DNA of 64,000 bases from Acanthosoma haemorrhoidale (Eukaryota; Arthropoda; Insecta; Hemiptera; Acanthosomatidae), in contig OV884012.1 in assembly GCA_930367205.1 (NCBI GenBank), forward strand, positions 61,153,239 through 61,217,238. The letters run 5' to 3'. The translations under genes were made by a program, and so were the position numbers. The notes below the pieces were generated by a model. It had not been told where the DNA came from. It ran no database searches and worked only from the letters and a program-made list of their open reading frames with translations. The stretch's first letter is position 1. Each line of letters starts with the position of its first letter. Below, piece by piece: positions 44,216 to 56,996 of this stretch.

Positions 44216-44378
44216 ATAGATTACAGTTCAGGGTGGCAGCGATAATAACACTTGTCTTAGGACATTCTATTTCTATAATATAATGTGTTATGTGTGTGAT
44301 TGAACGTTTGGGAGAAAACTGTTGTGCCTAACATTATGGATCCCAGTAATTGCAGTGGCATTAATATGGTTGGTGCAG

Positions 44379-44607
44379 GGTACGGCTGCCGGATCGCAGG
44401 CTTTCTGACCGTCTTCTCGAGCGAGCTCTCCATCCTCACACTGACGGTGATCACCTGCGAGCGTTGGTACACTATCACCTACGCCATCCACATGAACAAA
44501 AGGCTCAAGTTGTCTACTGCTGTCAAGATCATGGCCGCTGGGTGGATGTACGCCGTCCTCATGGCGGGCCTCCCGCTCATCGGAGTCAGTGGATACTTCA
44601 AGACCAG
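44379..44607 (+). CDS. Lgr1: LGR1 exon: TM3, intracellular loop 2, TM4
   Basis: A 229-nt exon after the acceptor GGTGCAG, completing a Gly codon. It encodes YGCRIAGF (the conserved extracellular Cys before TM3), TM3 ([17 protein letters not shown]), the ERW motif that replaces DRY in glycoprotein hormone receptors ([11 protein letters not shown]), loop 2 ([13 protein letters not shown]), and TM4 ([18 protein letters not shown]), ending VSGYFKT before AG|GTAATA (phase 2). ERW plus TITYAI supports a type A LGR rather than the bursicon receptor. The GC content is much higher than the flanking intron. The next exon (loop 2 outside, TM5-TM7) was not found in the remaining 19 kb. Confidence 0.95.
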
Positions 44608-46594
44608 GTAATAAATAATTCAATAAATCCGTGATCGTTTCACCTATGCTCAACTCCATGACATAGAGTAACTATCATGAAGCCAATATGTTTAAAATAC
44701 AAGAGTTAAATTAAAAACTATATAATATAACTGTATAATATTTATAATGGCATCGTATTTATATGGACAGTAAAATTATTATTTATAAGTTATTATCAAA
44801 CCTACCTGCACTTATTGTTAACAGTGATAAGCACAGAGAAAAATGACCCTCCAATCCTCCTGTCTTATTACCAAGAATAGTAGTTAACGTTCCTTACTAC
44901 ATAGGTTAATTATCTTAATATATTAATTAATCTTTTGAATATACCTACCTTGAATGGCTCAGTTTTCTCAATTGTTACGCCATTTTCCTGAAAGAGGATG
45001 CTGGGCTCCACGTTCTTTCTTATCGTACCGATGTTTCCTTCTTTAACTGCACGATAAATTTCTACAATGGATTCTTCTTTCAAATCCATTTCCGTCAGAT
45101 TCGATCAGTGTCCAAGTTTACGATCCGTATACCAGTACTGTAAAAATAAGTCTTATACGAATATTATAAGTCTTATAACGAACTCGTTGTCCTTGGAACT
45201 TACCTAATCACCCTAATAATCTTGAAAAATCGTTAAATAGCTCCACCTGTGCTGAAGAATCCCGATGCCATAGATACCAAGTCCCACAGAAGATTATAAA
45301 ACGCGTCAGAACTCTCATGCCTCAGATTTATTTTTTGTACTTACGGGTGTTGACAATCATGCTGGGTTGGGTGGTCCATGGAATGAGTTAGTGAATGGAC
45401 GTGATTTATGGTTTCTTAAAATACTATGTTTTTTTATAAAACCTAGATACACGTTTATCAGGGTTTCATGGGTTCAAGGGGATTATCTTAATTTCCGTGG
45501 ATTTAACTTGAATCTTCTATCTGTGGCTATTATGGATAGACAGAAGTAATTGATACAGAAGGCAACACAGGCGGTTCTGATGCGAGAAACCACTTTTATT
45601 AACACACTACTACCTAACTTGAACTATGAATACACATACGTGTGTTGGTTCGAAATCTGCCTGTATAGGTCTGCTCTAAATGGCCCCTGGATGGACGATG
45701 GAATGTCTGTTATCGTGCAAAACACCTTATACCAAGTCCCCGGGCTACCTGGAAGGGTCGTTCAATCATCGGTAAAGACCATTTGAACCCAATAGCTCTC
45801 TTCTATCCTCTAATTGTCAGAGATGACTTTCGTTTGATTAAAAAATGCGGCCTAAACAGCCGTACTAATAAACTAAGCAAACTCTAAGCTCGCTAAAGAA
45901 CTATCAATCCAAATGCGTTTTTATCCACTACACTATTGGTGGTTATCTGGAAAGTTTATGTTGAATTAGACTCAGTTAATTTATTATTATAAATCTGTAT
46001 CTATCGAGCAATCATTAGCAAAATTTAATTAAATCCTGGATGCTAAATTATTAATAGAATATACAATCAAGCAATTGCAAACATAGACTGATATATAATT
46101 TAAATTGGTTTTAATATGCAACGTTCCGTTGGGCACACTAATTCCAATTGTGCCCTTTAGATGGCTTCACCAATGTTTTATCTCCTGCTGTCAAGAGCAG
46201 ACTTAGATTATGATTTAGGTATATAGATACCATCAAAACTGCGCCTTGCTACTAGTTTTCCCTGTGAATCATTAAGTTGCCTAGAAATGTTTTGTGTACT
46301 AAACGTAGTATTTTACTAATTGATAAAATGATCAGTTTAGTTTGCTGCCATTTTTTCTTAACGAGTCATTTGATATAAAGAAACGAGTGTCCATCCCAAT
46401 AATGTTTTATTATCATTGGTGTCAAGGCCTTTGAACAGTTGATCGTAAACTGTTAGTAGTCTGAGTGATAACTAATTTTTTTTTTAAAAGTGGTTAAAAT
46501 CAGCGTCGGATAAAACTCCTCCATTTATTAACTAATTAGTTTAAATCAAAATCACCTAAGGGCTCAGCTAATTTCACCCTCCTAAGGACATATT
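44608..46594 (+). other. Sequence after the LGR1 TM4 exon, no gene recognised
   Basis: This is probably LGR1 intron. ORFs at 45367-45549 and 45550-45786 show no domain. TTTTATTAACAC near 45595 is not enough to call an LTR. Confidence 0.45.
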
Positions 46595-46870
46595 TAAGAT
46601 GCAAAGACAACATCCCAAGAAAAGTTAACCTGTTAGCTACTTAGGAATTATATTAGACCGTAAATTACCTGTAAAGGGCTGTATGCAAAAGCTAGTGGAG
46701 TAAGGTGAGAAAAGAATGATCGCTAAAACGTCCAGCTGAACAAATGTGCAGTACGACTTAAGATGCTTCGGCACTTATGCAAATTATGTAAGGGAATATG
46801 AAATATGGGACTGAATCACTGACAACAGCATTCCGCACATTCTTTTAAAATCAGGAGGTGGTACAAAATC
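46595..46870 (+). pseudogene. Old LINE reverse-transcriptase relic
   Basis: In one + strand frame VSYLGIILDRKLPVKGCMQK appears, the YLG...LD..L block that follows the RT palm in Jockey/R1/RTE-like LINEs. Broken matches downstream include GEKRMIAKT and EYEIWD. Stops and frameshifts are frequent. It is not close enough to LINE-A or LINE-B to be assigned to either. Confidence 0.5.
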
Positions 46871-49800
46871 AGGCTTGAAAATATTGTCAGTAGAATAAAT
46901 ATTTTAATAGAATATAGAATTGGCTTCATGGATAAAAAGACGAATAAGATGTGTTTCAAACAAATTCAATCTTAAATCAGTGCATTAAACTTGTCACATA
47001 ATATACCAAATCAATCACGTGTTGCGTATACTATGACTTAATGAGCTTTTGAATGGTGACGGATAAACTCAGAAGGGATATTGATACCTAGGAGCAAAAG
47101 AGATTGAAGAGTTACTTCGGAATTGTGACTACATTCAATATTTACCGATTGAATAGTAGGAAGGAAAAATATAATCAAAAGGCGTTTTAAGTTACGCAAG
47201 GAGTTTCTATAACTATATCATAGCATTAAATATATACATATATATATATATATATATAAAAATAAAAAAAAAAACTGAATGCTTATATTGTAATTGCTAA
47301 AGTATTGATGTTTTTTCTACTTTGTAAAAAATTGTTAAAAATACTTGTAAAATAGAATTGTCCTGTGCTAATGTTTATCATCACTGATAACATGAAAGCT
47401 ACAGTAAATCACTTACTGGGTTGTGGAGGTGAGTGAGTGGATGGTGGGTTGCCAAGGCCTTAGTGATATCATTATATTTAGGTGGCGGATAACAGAAAAT
47501 CCAGAGCTTATCCCCCTACCTCAGGAATCGGGCTTCACATAACAGACAGATGCGATAGCAGGCAAAATAGAATATAATTTATTCAATAATATTTGAATTC
47601 TTCTATTAATATTTATGAATTCATGAAATGCCTGTAATCGTTCTTAGGATTTGTCTGAAAATCTAGACTTAATATGTAGCGGCGGATCACTTTTAAATTT
47701 GTACATCGTTTGATGGAATATTTTATTTATTTATTTAAAAAAAAATGTAAGGGTTTTTCTCCTTAAAACAATTTGTTGAGTTCACTGTCATGAATATTGT
47801 AATTAAATTTAGAATAAAATTAAATTTATTTATTAGAAGTAAGTTGATTTTAAGGATTCAGGCATGTGACGGAAGCTGCGGTATTTATGGTTGATTGGAA
47901 TGTTCAGGGTCACAGTTATATCCGGTGGGACCGTCGGGTATACATCCGGGGCTCTTGGTGGCCACATCGCCCAATTATGTCCTAGGAAAGCTAGTTTCCA
48001 TACAGTCGTCCTTAAAACTGAGTTATTCTTTCATGTACTCAGACTATTTCATTATTTTTCTAAAAGTGGGGATCCAACAAGCGTACAAAACGTTTGTGAA
48101 AGTTTTCCAATTTATAATTTGTTTGGTGAATACGTAAAACAAGGGTTCCAACTGGTTTTGGTACATTCGTACCAGTACTATTCGTTGCTTGTGCACAACC
48201 AGTGGAGACCAATACTACGTTAGCACTTATTTTAAAGTGGTTTTCAGACATAAGAAGCGTCTTTCCCCCTTTAATAATCTCTCTCCATTGCTAAATATCC
48301 TTTTATGTAATGATTGGTCACCGGTTTAATTACAGGTAGATCTGGAGACCTAGGCAATTTTTTTTATTGTTGTATCGATAATTTCATTTTTAATAATTAC
48401 TTCCCAAACTAGCGTGCGTATACAATTAAAAAAAATTTGAAAAGTCGAGTTATAATTTCTAAAAGCATTCGAATCTACGTTAGTACAGAATATAACTCAT
48501 TAAGGAGGGGGGTGTTTATTTGAGTATGAAGGACATATCTTTTACTGTATTTTCACTGGTTCATTTTTGAGACATACACAAGAAATACATAACAACATGT
48601 CTTTTAATAGAAAATTTATGGAGACAAGACTTACCTACTTTTTTGGATGTTATATCTTTTGATATACTGCATTAAACAAACTGAGCATAAAAGTATATGC
48701 AGTGAATGTTGAGGCCGTAATAGTCACTCTGGAATATAACTAGATTGATTTTGTAATATTTATTGTTTATTTGATTTTTTTTTAAATGTGTCCTAATGAT
48801 ATATAGTTTACTTAATGGGTTTGGTTAACGTGACATTTGTCAGAGGGAGTGACAGGATAAGTTGCTACTCATTTGTTACCAAGCGATACTCATTTACTTT
48901 TAAATACACGAAATGTTTGGGTAGACAGGTAGATTGACTTTTCCTTTCATCCCTTGGAAAATCATTTACCTGTAATTTTTCTATCCAAGTTATTAGGAGT
49001 ATTCACAAGGATTAAGGAACGGCTTGATCGGGTCAGTGGCTGCTACCACTTTCAGTACCATCTTCCACACCATCCATTACCCTCCCTATATGTATAATAT
49101 CCTTTTGTTCAATTCATTATCCTACTCCAAGAACACAAAATCCTGTCATAAAATTAATTACACCCTCAGTAACAACACATAGCATAGGTCTCCTGGATAC
49201 TACCTTCTAACTCCTCAAATCCTCCACCACCTCCCACAAAACCTAGTTTTTTTTCAGAAACATTTATAATCGCATCCACTATTATACCGCAGACGTTCCT
49301 AATGCTTCTATTTCTTTCTTGCCCAGGAGCTCACTATAGTTCCCTTAACTTATTCACACCCTGACATGACTTCTATTAACGTCCACATTCATCTCATCGA
49401 AATTGAGTATTGCTGAAATAAATGACGAATAAAAGTCAACAGAGTCAACATCCCGGAGCGGACCACAAGCAACTTATTTATATATATATATATATATATA
49501 TCAACTCAACCAGTTAAACCTTTATACATATTATAAATATTTATTAATATCAATCTAATCTATTGATTAGTTAAACACTACGCAGTCTTTTATAACTACA
49601 AAATCTATTTTATTTTACATTAACGTACTAATTATTCTTGATAACGCTCTCAAAAAACAAAAACATCAGATACACCGACATCGACAAAACATTGAACACA
49701 GTAACTCAGCCACTTCCTTCCTCATCGTCGTGTTCCCCTCCAGTCCCCTCCCTCTCTGCTCTACCATTCCCTCGACACTTGCTCACCATCAACGCTCCTG

Positions 49801-51687
49801 TTGGCAACCTTCTGAAGCTCATTCAGTGGGCAGTCCTCTAATACACCTCACTACCCCACCACCCGGTTAAGAAAATGCTGACTGCTAAAAAAGCATTTTC
49901 TTCCAAATTCTTCCACTAGTAGCCATTTCTTGGATCTGGATCCTATATGATATGATAACGGTGCTTCTTGTTGGAATCCCCGTAATTAATGTGTTTTTCA
50001 CACTACGTTGACTTTGAGCATCTAAATTATTTTCATATTATGGCTCAGATCCTGATCGCCAATCCTATTTAGTAAGGCTCCCCTCCCAACATCATACTCT
50101 GTACGATACTTCTTTGGATTCAACCGCTAACAATATTAGCTGAGGAACCACACAAGAGACTTTACAGACAACAGTTTTAGAGATCTATAAAATTTGCTAA
50201 ACAGTGAATTTTACACTTCTGTAGAGAGCAAAATACTTACATCTAAAACCACCTTAAAGCCTAACTTGAACACCAAGCGCTTTTAATCCTTTCATTTCCT
50301 TGCGGTTATAGTGTGATATTGGCTTGTGATCGCGCACTTTAGTGTCTCCCTGTAACTTTATTTTGCAATAACTTCATTTATCCTGCACCTTATTTTGACA
50401 CAGTTATACAGCGATTGATTTCAATAGACATTTGCTATCCACAATGTTTCATTTCAACTACATAATCAATAAACCATTAAAAAGTTCCAAAAATGTTTAA
50501 CGTTCATTTAACACCAAAAATCGTATCAAGAGGCTTAGTCAATATTTCAAAATATATGGTCTCAATTACTTAAAACAAGCTTTATAAATACCCCTCATTA
50601 TTTTCTAACAGAAGTCGAATCGAGCTTGCCAACATTCGAGAATGATTGGGTCAATAAGTCAAGTTAATTAAGTTATATGAAAGTCCGGCGTCCAGTACAG
50701 GCAGCATTTAATCATAACTGAATTTGTTTGGTCCCGTGCAGGTCCCAAGGTCTGTTAAAAATGGATTTTTTTTTTTTTATCCTTCCCTTTTATGAAGGGA
50801 AAAAATACGAATTGTTGCATGAATCCTATACCGCTCTACTGAAAATAAAGATCATGTTGATCTATGCCTTACATAGATTATGTTTATTATAAATAAAAAA
50901 CGCACTTTAATTTGGAATATTTTCCTGTTAAAAAATAATAAGGTACAAAAAAAAACAGAAGTGAGAGATACTCGGTAACTATAAATATATAGAGAGTATA
51001 TGAATTATTTAAGGAGCAATATATTAATATTAGGGATTGAATAAAATCATAAAAAATAATAATAAAGAAAATCACATTATGAATTGCCTGATTAAAGGGG
51101 TTGAGTGAGGAACTGGTGAAATCTATATTTAAGAAATCGGAGAGTATTGGTCGTGTCTCCCGTCAATCTTTATCACTCATTGGTCGAAGAGAACAAAGAA
51201 TGGGAGTAAAAACAAATCCAAGCCATTACACGTTCCACATAGAGCATCACTTGATTATTGGCACTTCCTGTTTGCCTTTTTACCTTTCATCTCTAGCTTA
51301 GTATAGCGTAAACGTAAAATATTTAGTTAATTATACCTCGTTAAAAGTGGACAAAATGCTGAACACATCCCTTCCACGCAGTATGCATCTATGAATTTTA
51401 GTTTTTGAGATATTGTAATCTAACGGTCGAGTGGAACGGATCTATTACGGCCAGAACGATAAATCCATGCCGTGTACCATTCCTAATCGTTCCCACCATT
51501 GGAACTGTTCCTCGTTTCGTTTTACCAGTAACAGTCCATCCCTGGTTAAAAGAAGTAGATTTGTGAGCTGGGATATACAGGTTGATTTATTCATTGAGTA
51601 AATTGATGATTGGGATTTATTATTACGAAATTTGGTAGCAGATTTGAACAGAAGGAGTTTGTAAAGATAAGGAGGATTTTTAGTCTA
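46871..51687 (+). other. No recognised gene; microsatellites
   Basis: AT-rich with TA runs at about 47229-47257 and 49478-49500. A 110-residue + ORF at 47891-48223 is GC-richer at its start but has no recognisable domain. I could not identify an LGR1 exon here. Confidence 0.45.
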
Positions 51688-52005
51688 CTAGCTAGTAGAT
51701 AGTATTGGTGACTGGCCGAACGGTACAGGGATTCCAATTTTGAATAGCGCTGCAAATGTTAGAACGCCCGGAGTCTCTGGGGTTAAGGAAGTCTTAAGGA
51801 ACATTTGATCAAACACTTTAACCGATCCAGAAAGGTCACCATATACCACACAACTGTAGTTATAATGGATAAAACAATAGAACATACCGGAAATTGTCGG
51901 GTCGGTAATGTAGGAGGTTAAGGATAGAAATGCACAGGCTGAGCAGATTTCCAGGATAGAGTTTAGTTGAGATAGGCCTGGGCACTGATTTGGATCAGAT
52001 CTCAA
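51688..52005 (-). pseudogene. Old LINE reverse-transcriptase C-terminal relic
   Basis: The minus-strand 105-codon frame reads SACAFLSLTSYITD, SGMFYCFIHYNYSCVVYGDL, VFDQMFLK and AALFKIGIPVPFG. The order matches the post-palm region of a widespread insect LINE type (helix, Y-ALIHS-LSYG-W-G block, QK-IR block, C-LFK-L-I block). Key residues such as the Trp are lost, so it is decayed. Confidence 0.45.
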
Positions 52006-54348
52006 TTAAGACTTAATAGGGGGTCAGGAAAGAATTGGTAGTGGTTAAGACGGATTTGGCGTTGCGAATCCTCAATATTTTAGTAAAACTTTATTACATT
52101 TGACCAGCTTATTTGGAAAAACAGTAATAGTACTTAATACTATTATTGATGTAATTCATATCACAAAGAATCATACTACGTCAAAATTATAGAAGTTTAT
52201 AAATAGATCGGCTTACCGAATGAAAGTTTTAAGGAATAATCCATGAAACTTTAATTAAAATAATTAATTACCATCTTTTGAAAATCAAAAATAGTATAAT
52301 CAATAAAAGGCTTTATATAATAGGACTAAGTGATTATTGTTTTCGTATAAATTCTAATACTACTTATAGGAACTTTGGCCTATAAGTCTTGGGAAAAAAG
52401 ATATTGAATCCAATGTGATCGCATGTAACCCCTAATGACAAAGTTGTTGTAATATTGTATATATTTTATCTCTAAATTGAATTATAGCTCTATAAATATG
52501 TAATTAAACCTATAAATTTTTAACAATAGAGTTTAACAAGTGGTTTGGTGCATAGGCAATAAAAATTTCATCACAGCCAATTACAATTAGCAAGGTGGCA
52601 GGACTTGCTATGCCAACCGGAATGCAATTCAAATTCTATATTTTTATGAAAATTTATCATCCAAACACGAAAAATGGATAAACACCTATGAAAGTTCTCA
52701 TTGTCTAGAAAAAAAAGTTCTGCTTTATTTTGAAACTTTTCATTTGCGAAACTGTATATATTCACATCGCGTACATATATTTTAATCATTGATTGCTTTA
52801 GACATTTTCTGATGTTCTGAGGGATTGTTTTAACCTAAAGTAGTCCGTTTTTTCAACAAGTTCATGATGATAAACTGAATTATTTCTAAATAATGAACCT
52901 ATAAGATAAAATTACTAATTCGTTTATTGTCGCACTCTCACCCCAGCTACGCGGAGCATATATTCACTTTACCTTGGCCTCTCCATACCTAATCCCCCAT
53001 AACTGGAGAGTCACAAGATAAATAAGAATGAAGTTTGAATAAATAACAATAGACGCGATCGGAGAAATACATTAATTTAAATAGTTAATTGTTAAATATT
53101 TTTCACCAACAAGATAAAATAATTAGCATAAATACTGTCTATAAAATATAATAAATATTTAATAAAAAATACTTTCTAACGTATCAATCCATTTGCCACC
53201 TTATTTAAATATGAATGATAAATTATATATAGAAGAACTTTAAGTATTCAGTTTTAATTAATTAATACTGGCTGTTATTTGCGGACTTTTAGAACATAAC
53301 AAATCATAGGGGATGATAGGTTTATTTTTCTCGAAAAAGCTTCTACAGCAGCTAAGATCGTCCCGTTTTCTCGCCCACTTGAATGAATACAAGTAGCATC
53401 TTGTGAAAACGTGAAAAAAAATTCTTCCGTTCTCTCGGAACTCCTTTTTACTGGGGAGTAGTTTTAGTTTAAAACAATTTAGAAACTCAATATTAATCTT
53501 TTATATTTTAAATATTTCAGTTTAAATCCAGGATACCATTGAGCATTATTAAAATAGTGTAAAAAATATTTGGTCTCCTTTGACAGGCATAACAATGCAT
53601 AACTGATTACGGATGAAGAATTGAGAGAGGCAGAGAGAGAGAGAGAGGGGGGGGGGGTGGCAAAAACCACGGGATGAAGAAGAAAGGTAGAGCCACGATG
53701 AGGAAAGCACCCTAACATTTTTTTTTCAGGCGGCCTGAGCTAGAGAGGGAGAGGTCTGCTGAAAAGTGATTTTCCACGTCGGCCTGTCTTTTCTTCAGCT
53801 GCCTCCTATCGGCAATCAACAGATTAATTGCTCTTCTTTCCATTCTAATACCTTCTCGATTGTTTACTTCATCAACTCCAACTACCACCCACCAACTCAA
53901 ATTAAACTGTAATACCTTTTAACCAATTAGAGGTTCGGGGAAAATAAAGTAATAATTTTCCGACGTTTGCTTAGTGACAGTTAAGTTATTTCAGTCAATT
54001 AGTCAGCAAAGTAGATGCATTCAATTGAATTATACTTGTTATAGGAAATTTAGTACAATTTTAAACCAATTTATTTCATCGCACATTGAACCTTGCGCAT
54101 TCTCCCACTGAACCACAAATTTCAAGGTAGTTTACGACTTCTCGAATGTACGCGATTTTAGACTTCTGAAAACCTTGCTATGTTGTAAATCCTTGGTAGC
54201 TTATTTTATGCTTTTGTAAAGAAAAAAGTAAGTATAAGTATCTTGAAGCTAAGGATGTTGACATACATGAAAATTCTATGAAGCAAGAAAAAAATACTTT
54301 CATAGCTTGAATGATCATTTCCATAGCTTAGATGTTAATATGCTTCTC
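52006..54348 (+). other. No recognised gene
   Basis: AT-rich, with a GA/G-run microsatellite at about 53622-53660. Minus-strand ORFs next to it (53479-53900) are low-complexity and unconvincing. Confidence 0.45.
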
Positions 54349-54600
54349 TGGGTGCTGTGGAGACCTTGGTTAAATCCCCGGCTCGCCCAAAGGATTTATT
54401 TTGGATCTGGTCGGGGTTGACTCAGCCTCATAAGGATAAATAAGGAGCTCAGTGATCAAATAAGTAGTGAATCAGGTAATTAAACAGAATTTAAGGCTAA
54501 TCCTGATCATACCTCAGCACCATCTACCAACTACGGAATATCCTTCAGATGACCCGTAATAAGGTGTTATGGGTTTATTTATTTGCTTCCTTTTTTTAAA
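54349..54600 (+). repeat. Probable tRNA-derived SINE
   Basis: A block starting CTGGGTGCTGTGG with a B-box-like GGTTAAATCCCCGGC, then GGATTTATTTTGGATCTGG and CGGGGTTGACTCAGCC, ending in a T-rich tail (TTTATTTATTTGC then T7). This fits a degraded SINE, but no second copy is in the window to confirm it. Confidence 0.45.
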
Positions 54601-54885
54601 TTTAGGAAGATACCCCGTATTCCACACAGTCAATGTCCAAGTGAGAGAAAATGAGGAACGATACCAGGCGTTGATGTTTAGTCTAAGGAAATGGCAAGAG
54701 CGATGGATTATTAAGGGTACTTATTCGCCTTACTAATAATATTCAGGAAAAAAAGGTTTTTATTCTTCAGAAAGTTATTTATCTGTGGGAACTCTTATCA
54801 TTTTAACACAGAATTTTTACAGGTTCGCCCTAGCTCTTTCCGGATCTTGGCATACGCTACTTATAAATTAGATACAGAAGAAGAT

Positions 54886-54896
54886 AAATCTATTTG
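54886..54896 (+). repeat. Target-site duplication, left (LINE-B copy iii)
   Basis: AAATCTATTTG, repeated at 56074-56084. Confidence 0.85.
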
Positions 54897-55824
54897 CATT
54901 CGACTCGGTGTCTCACGGGACACTGTGTCGAATGCTCTGCGACCAGGAATGCCCGCAGACACTCTATTCAATTCTGGCTAGCTTCCTGAAAAACAGATCG
55001 TTGCGGGTGTGGGTGGGTGATAGCTTCTCCGAAGCTGTGCCACTGACCTGTGGAGTACCCCGAGGAGCCGTCTTATCCCCTGTACTATTCAACGTATACA
55101 CGTCTGAGATTGTCGGAGCCCGGTACAAAAATACCAAAGTTACTGCTTTCGCGGATGACATAGCGGTGTACAGTAGCAGCATGAGTGCCAAGGTTGCTCT
55201 AAGACAGGCTGAAGCAGCCTGTAACCAGATCAGTGAGAGATTGGAGAGACTCAATATCTCTGTAAACGCGGGTAAGACTGACTGTGTAATTTTCTCTTTC
55301 CAAAAGGGAAAAAGCCCACTCCCTACTAGTTACATAGTAGGAACGGAGGAAAGTTCACGAGCCAACAACCTAGTATATCTGGGAATTAAAATGGACAGAC
55401 ATCTCCATTTTAGTAACCAATTTACAAAGAAGTTGAAGCACGCACGAAGTCTTACCGGCTTGCCCACTTATTTATTTCCCCCAATCTATCACTGTGTCTC
55501 AAGCTATTGATATACAAGAGCATACTCAGGCCTATTCTGCTGTACGGTGCACAGCTTTTTCGTTATCTGACGTATACAACAGCTAAGAAACAATTCCAAA
55601 ACGGTATACTGATGAAAGTGGTCAGAGGTACTTCATTCGAGCAGCGGAGCAACAGGGAGCTTCATGAGATGTTCGAGCTGCCTACGGTGGATGAATTCAT
55701 CCAACTTAGACATATCAAATTTTTCGACTCCTTGCAATACTTAACAAACCCGGTGTTTAACACTATAACCCCCGCTCCGTTCCCCCATCGATGGCAGGAC
55801 GCTGTCGTGGCTGGAACGCTTTAG
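54897..55824 (+). pseudogene. LINE-B copy iii reverse transcriptase, one frameshift
   Basis: The frame starts at the end of motif A (DSVSHGTL), followed by LTCGVPRGAVLSPVLFNVYT and FADDIAVYSSS (motif C). NISVNAGKTDCVIFSFQKGK and YLGIKMDRHLHF come next. The frame then shifts near 55455-55505 and resumes as LLIYKSILRPILLYGAQLF, with the C-terminal LPTVDEFIQLRHIKFFDSLQ ending at 55824. N-terminal endonuclease and fingers are missing through truncation. Confidence 0.88.
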
Positions 55825-56073
55825 TTTTAGGTTATAGGTATAGGTTTTAGTTTTTAGTGTTTTATGTTTAGAGCACGGTAATAAGCTGAAGGTGAGCCCC
55901 ATCACCTAGTGTTTTGGATGTGGTTATGACTTTTTTACTACAGATTGAATGTATTTATATTATGCCCTCCTTCGAATGCATCAGTGCATCGCAGTACGAG
56001 GAGCGACTTGTTACTCTATAAAAAATTTTTGTTCATTGTATTACTCTTTGAGGTTTTGAAAAAAAGAAAAAAA
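54897..56073 (+). mobile_element. LINE-B copy iii, 5'-truncated, with target duplication
   Basis: 1177 bp in + orientation bounded by an 11-bp duplication. It begins inside RT motif A and runs through the ORF end (55824) and the 3' UTR (AAGGTGAGCCCCATCACC) to an A-rich tail. Its distal 3' UTR (about 55965-56010) differs from the other copies and has another foldable segment (CCTCCTTCG...CGAGGAG), so it is probably a subfamily. It is the best-preserved RT frame of the family. Confidence 0.92.
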
Positions 56074-56084
56074 AAATCTATTTG
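56074..56084 (+). repeat. Target-site duplication, right (LINE-B copy iii)
   Basis: AAATCTATTTG, identical to 54886-54896, directly after the A-rich tail. Confidence 0.85.
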
Positions 56085-56225
56085 TTGATCTGATGGATTA
56101 GGTATCTTCCTTAAGAGTTAAGTTTGTTAGTTATGGATACAGAACAGTTAACTCAATTAATCAAAAATAAATAAAATTTTAAAACATTGTTTATTGTTTG
56201 TGAAACTGAGGTCGTTCGTCATCAC

Positions 56226-56996
56226 TAAAATTTATTTAATATGTGTGTAGAGACCGCTAACTATATAAGATAAATCACCCTATACTGTATTGTATATATA
56301 TATATTGTAAATTGGTTATAATATGTTGTAAATTAATTTGAACAAATGTAAATAATATTACCAAACCATATGTCATATCGGTGTAAATACTGTAAACAAT
56401 AAAAGACACAGCTACAAAACCAGCTCAGAGGCATGGGTCAGGTATAAATGGCCCTAGACCCTTGTAGAGAAAGGGCTGGGTCCTGGTCTAGAACATTCAA
56501 GCTTCATCCAGGCCTGCAATCCGGTTAGCCAGAATAAAACCTCGCCTCATTGGCTGGGGGCGATTGGCCAGAATAAGACCCCAGCCCATTGGATACATGG
56601 GCCAATGGATAACTACGGCTCTCTGGACTGATACTTGCTGAAGCACTGATGTTTCTAGTGGCCTTTTCATTTATGAAAACCTCTGCATCTCTCTTTCCTA
56701 ACCTCGCTATGTTTTAGTCCGGCCTTGTCAGACCTCACACCTTCCTAATGAGATTCTCTACCTTCGTCTCGCTAAAACTAGCACCTCCTTGGAAGAGATT
56801 TCTTCCTTGCGGACGACGGCACTCCTTCGTGACGACACAACAATGTGGTTACGAGCGCCTTGGAAAATTTGATCACATCGGTGGGATGCAGAAAGAAGTT
56901 GCTTGCCATGGCAATGGTCTATTAGAAAATTTGTGGGATTTCGAGGAGACCTCGAGTCCCAAACACAGTTATCAGGACTAAGAAGGTGTTCATTGT
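56226..56996 (+). repeat. Interspersed LTR-like repeat, copy 2
   Basis: Homologous in opposite orientation to 39262-39881. It starts near TGTGTAGAGACCGCTAAC, has AACAATAAAAGAC (poly(A)-signal-like) and repeated CCAAT/ATTGG boxes (about 56540-56600), and ends near TTCATTGTACCAAGGAG. It is more diverged than expected for a recent pair. Short ORFs inside (56748-56981) are not convincing genes. Confidence 0.6.

Noticed and set aside
44288..44659. A 123-codon minus-strand ORF
   Set aside because: It is the antisense shadow of the LGR1 TM3-TM4 exon.
47891..48223. A 110-codon + strand ORF
   Set aside because: No recognisable domain, no splice logic and overlapping equally long frames. Left unannotated.
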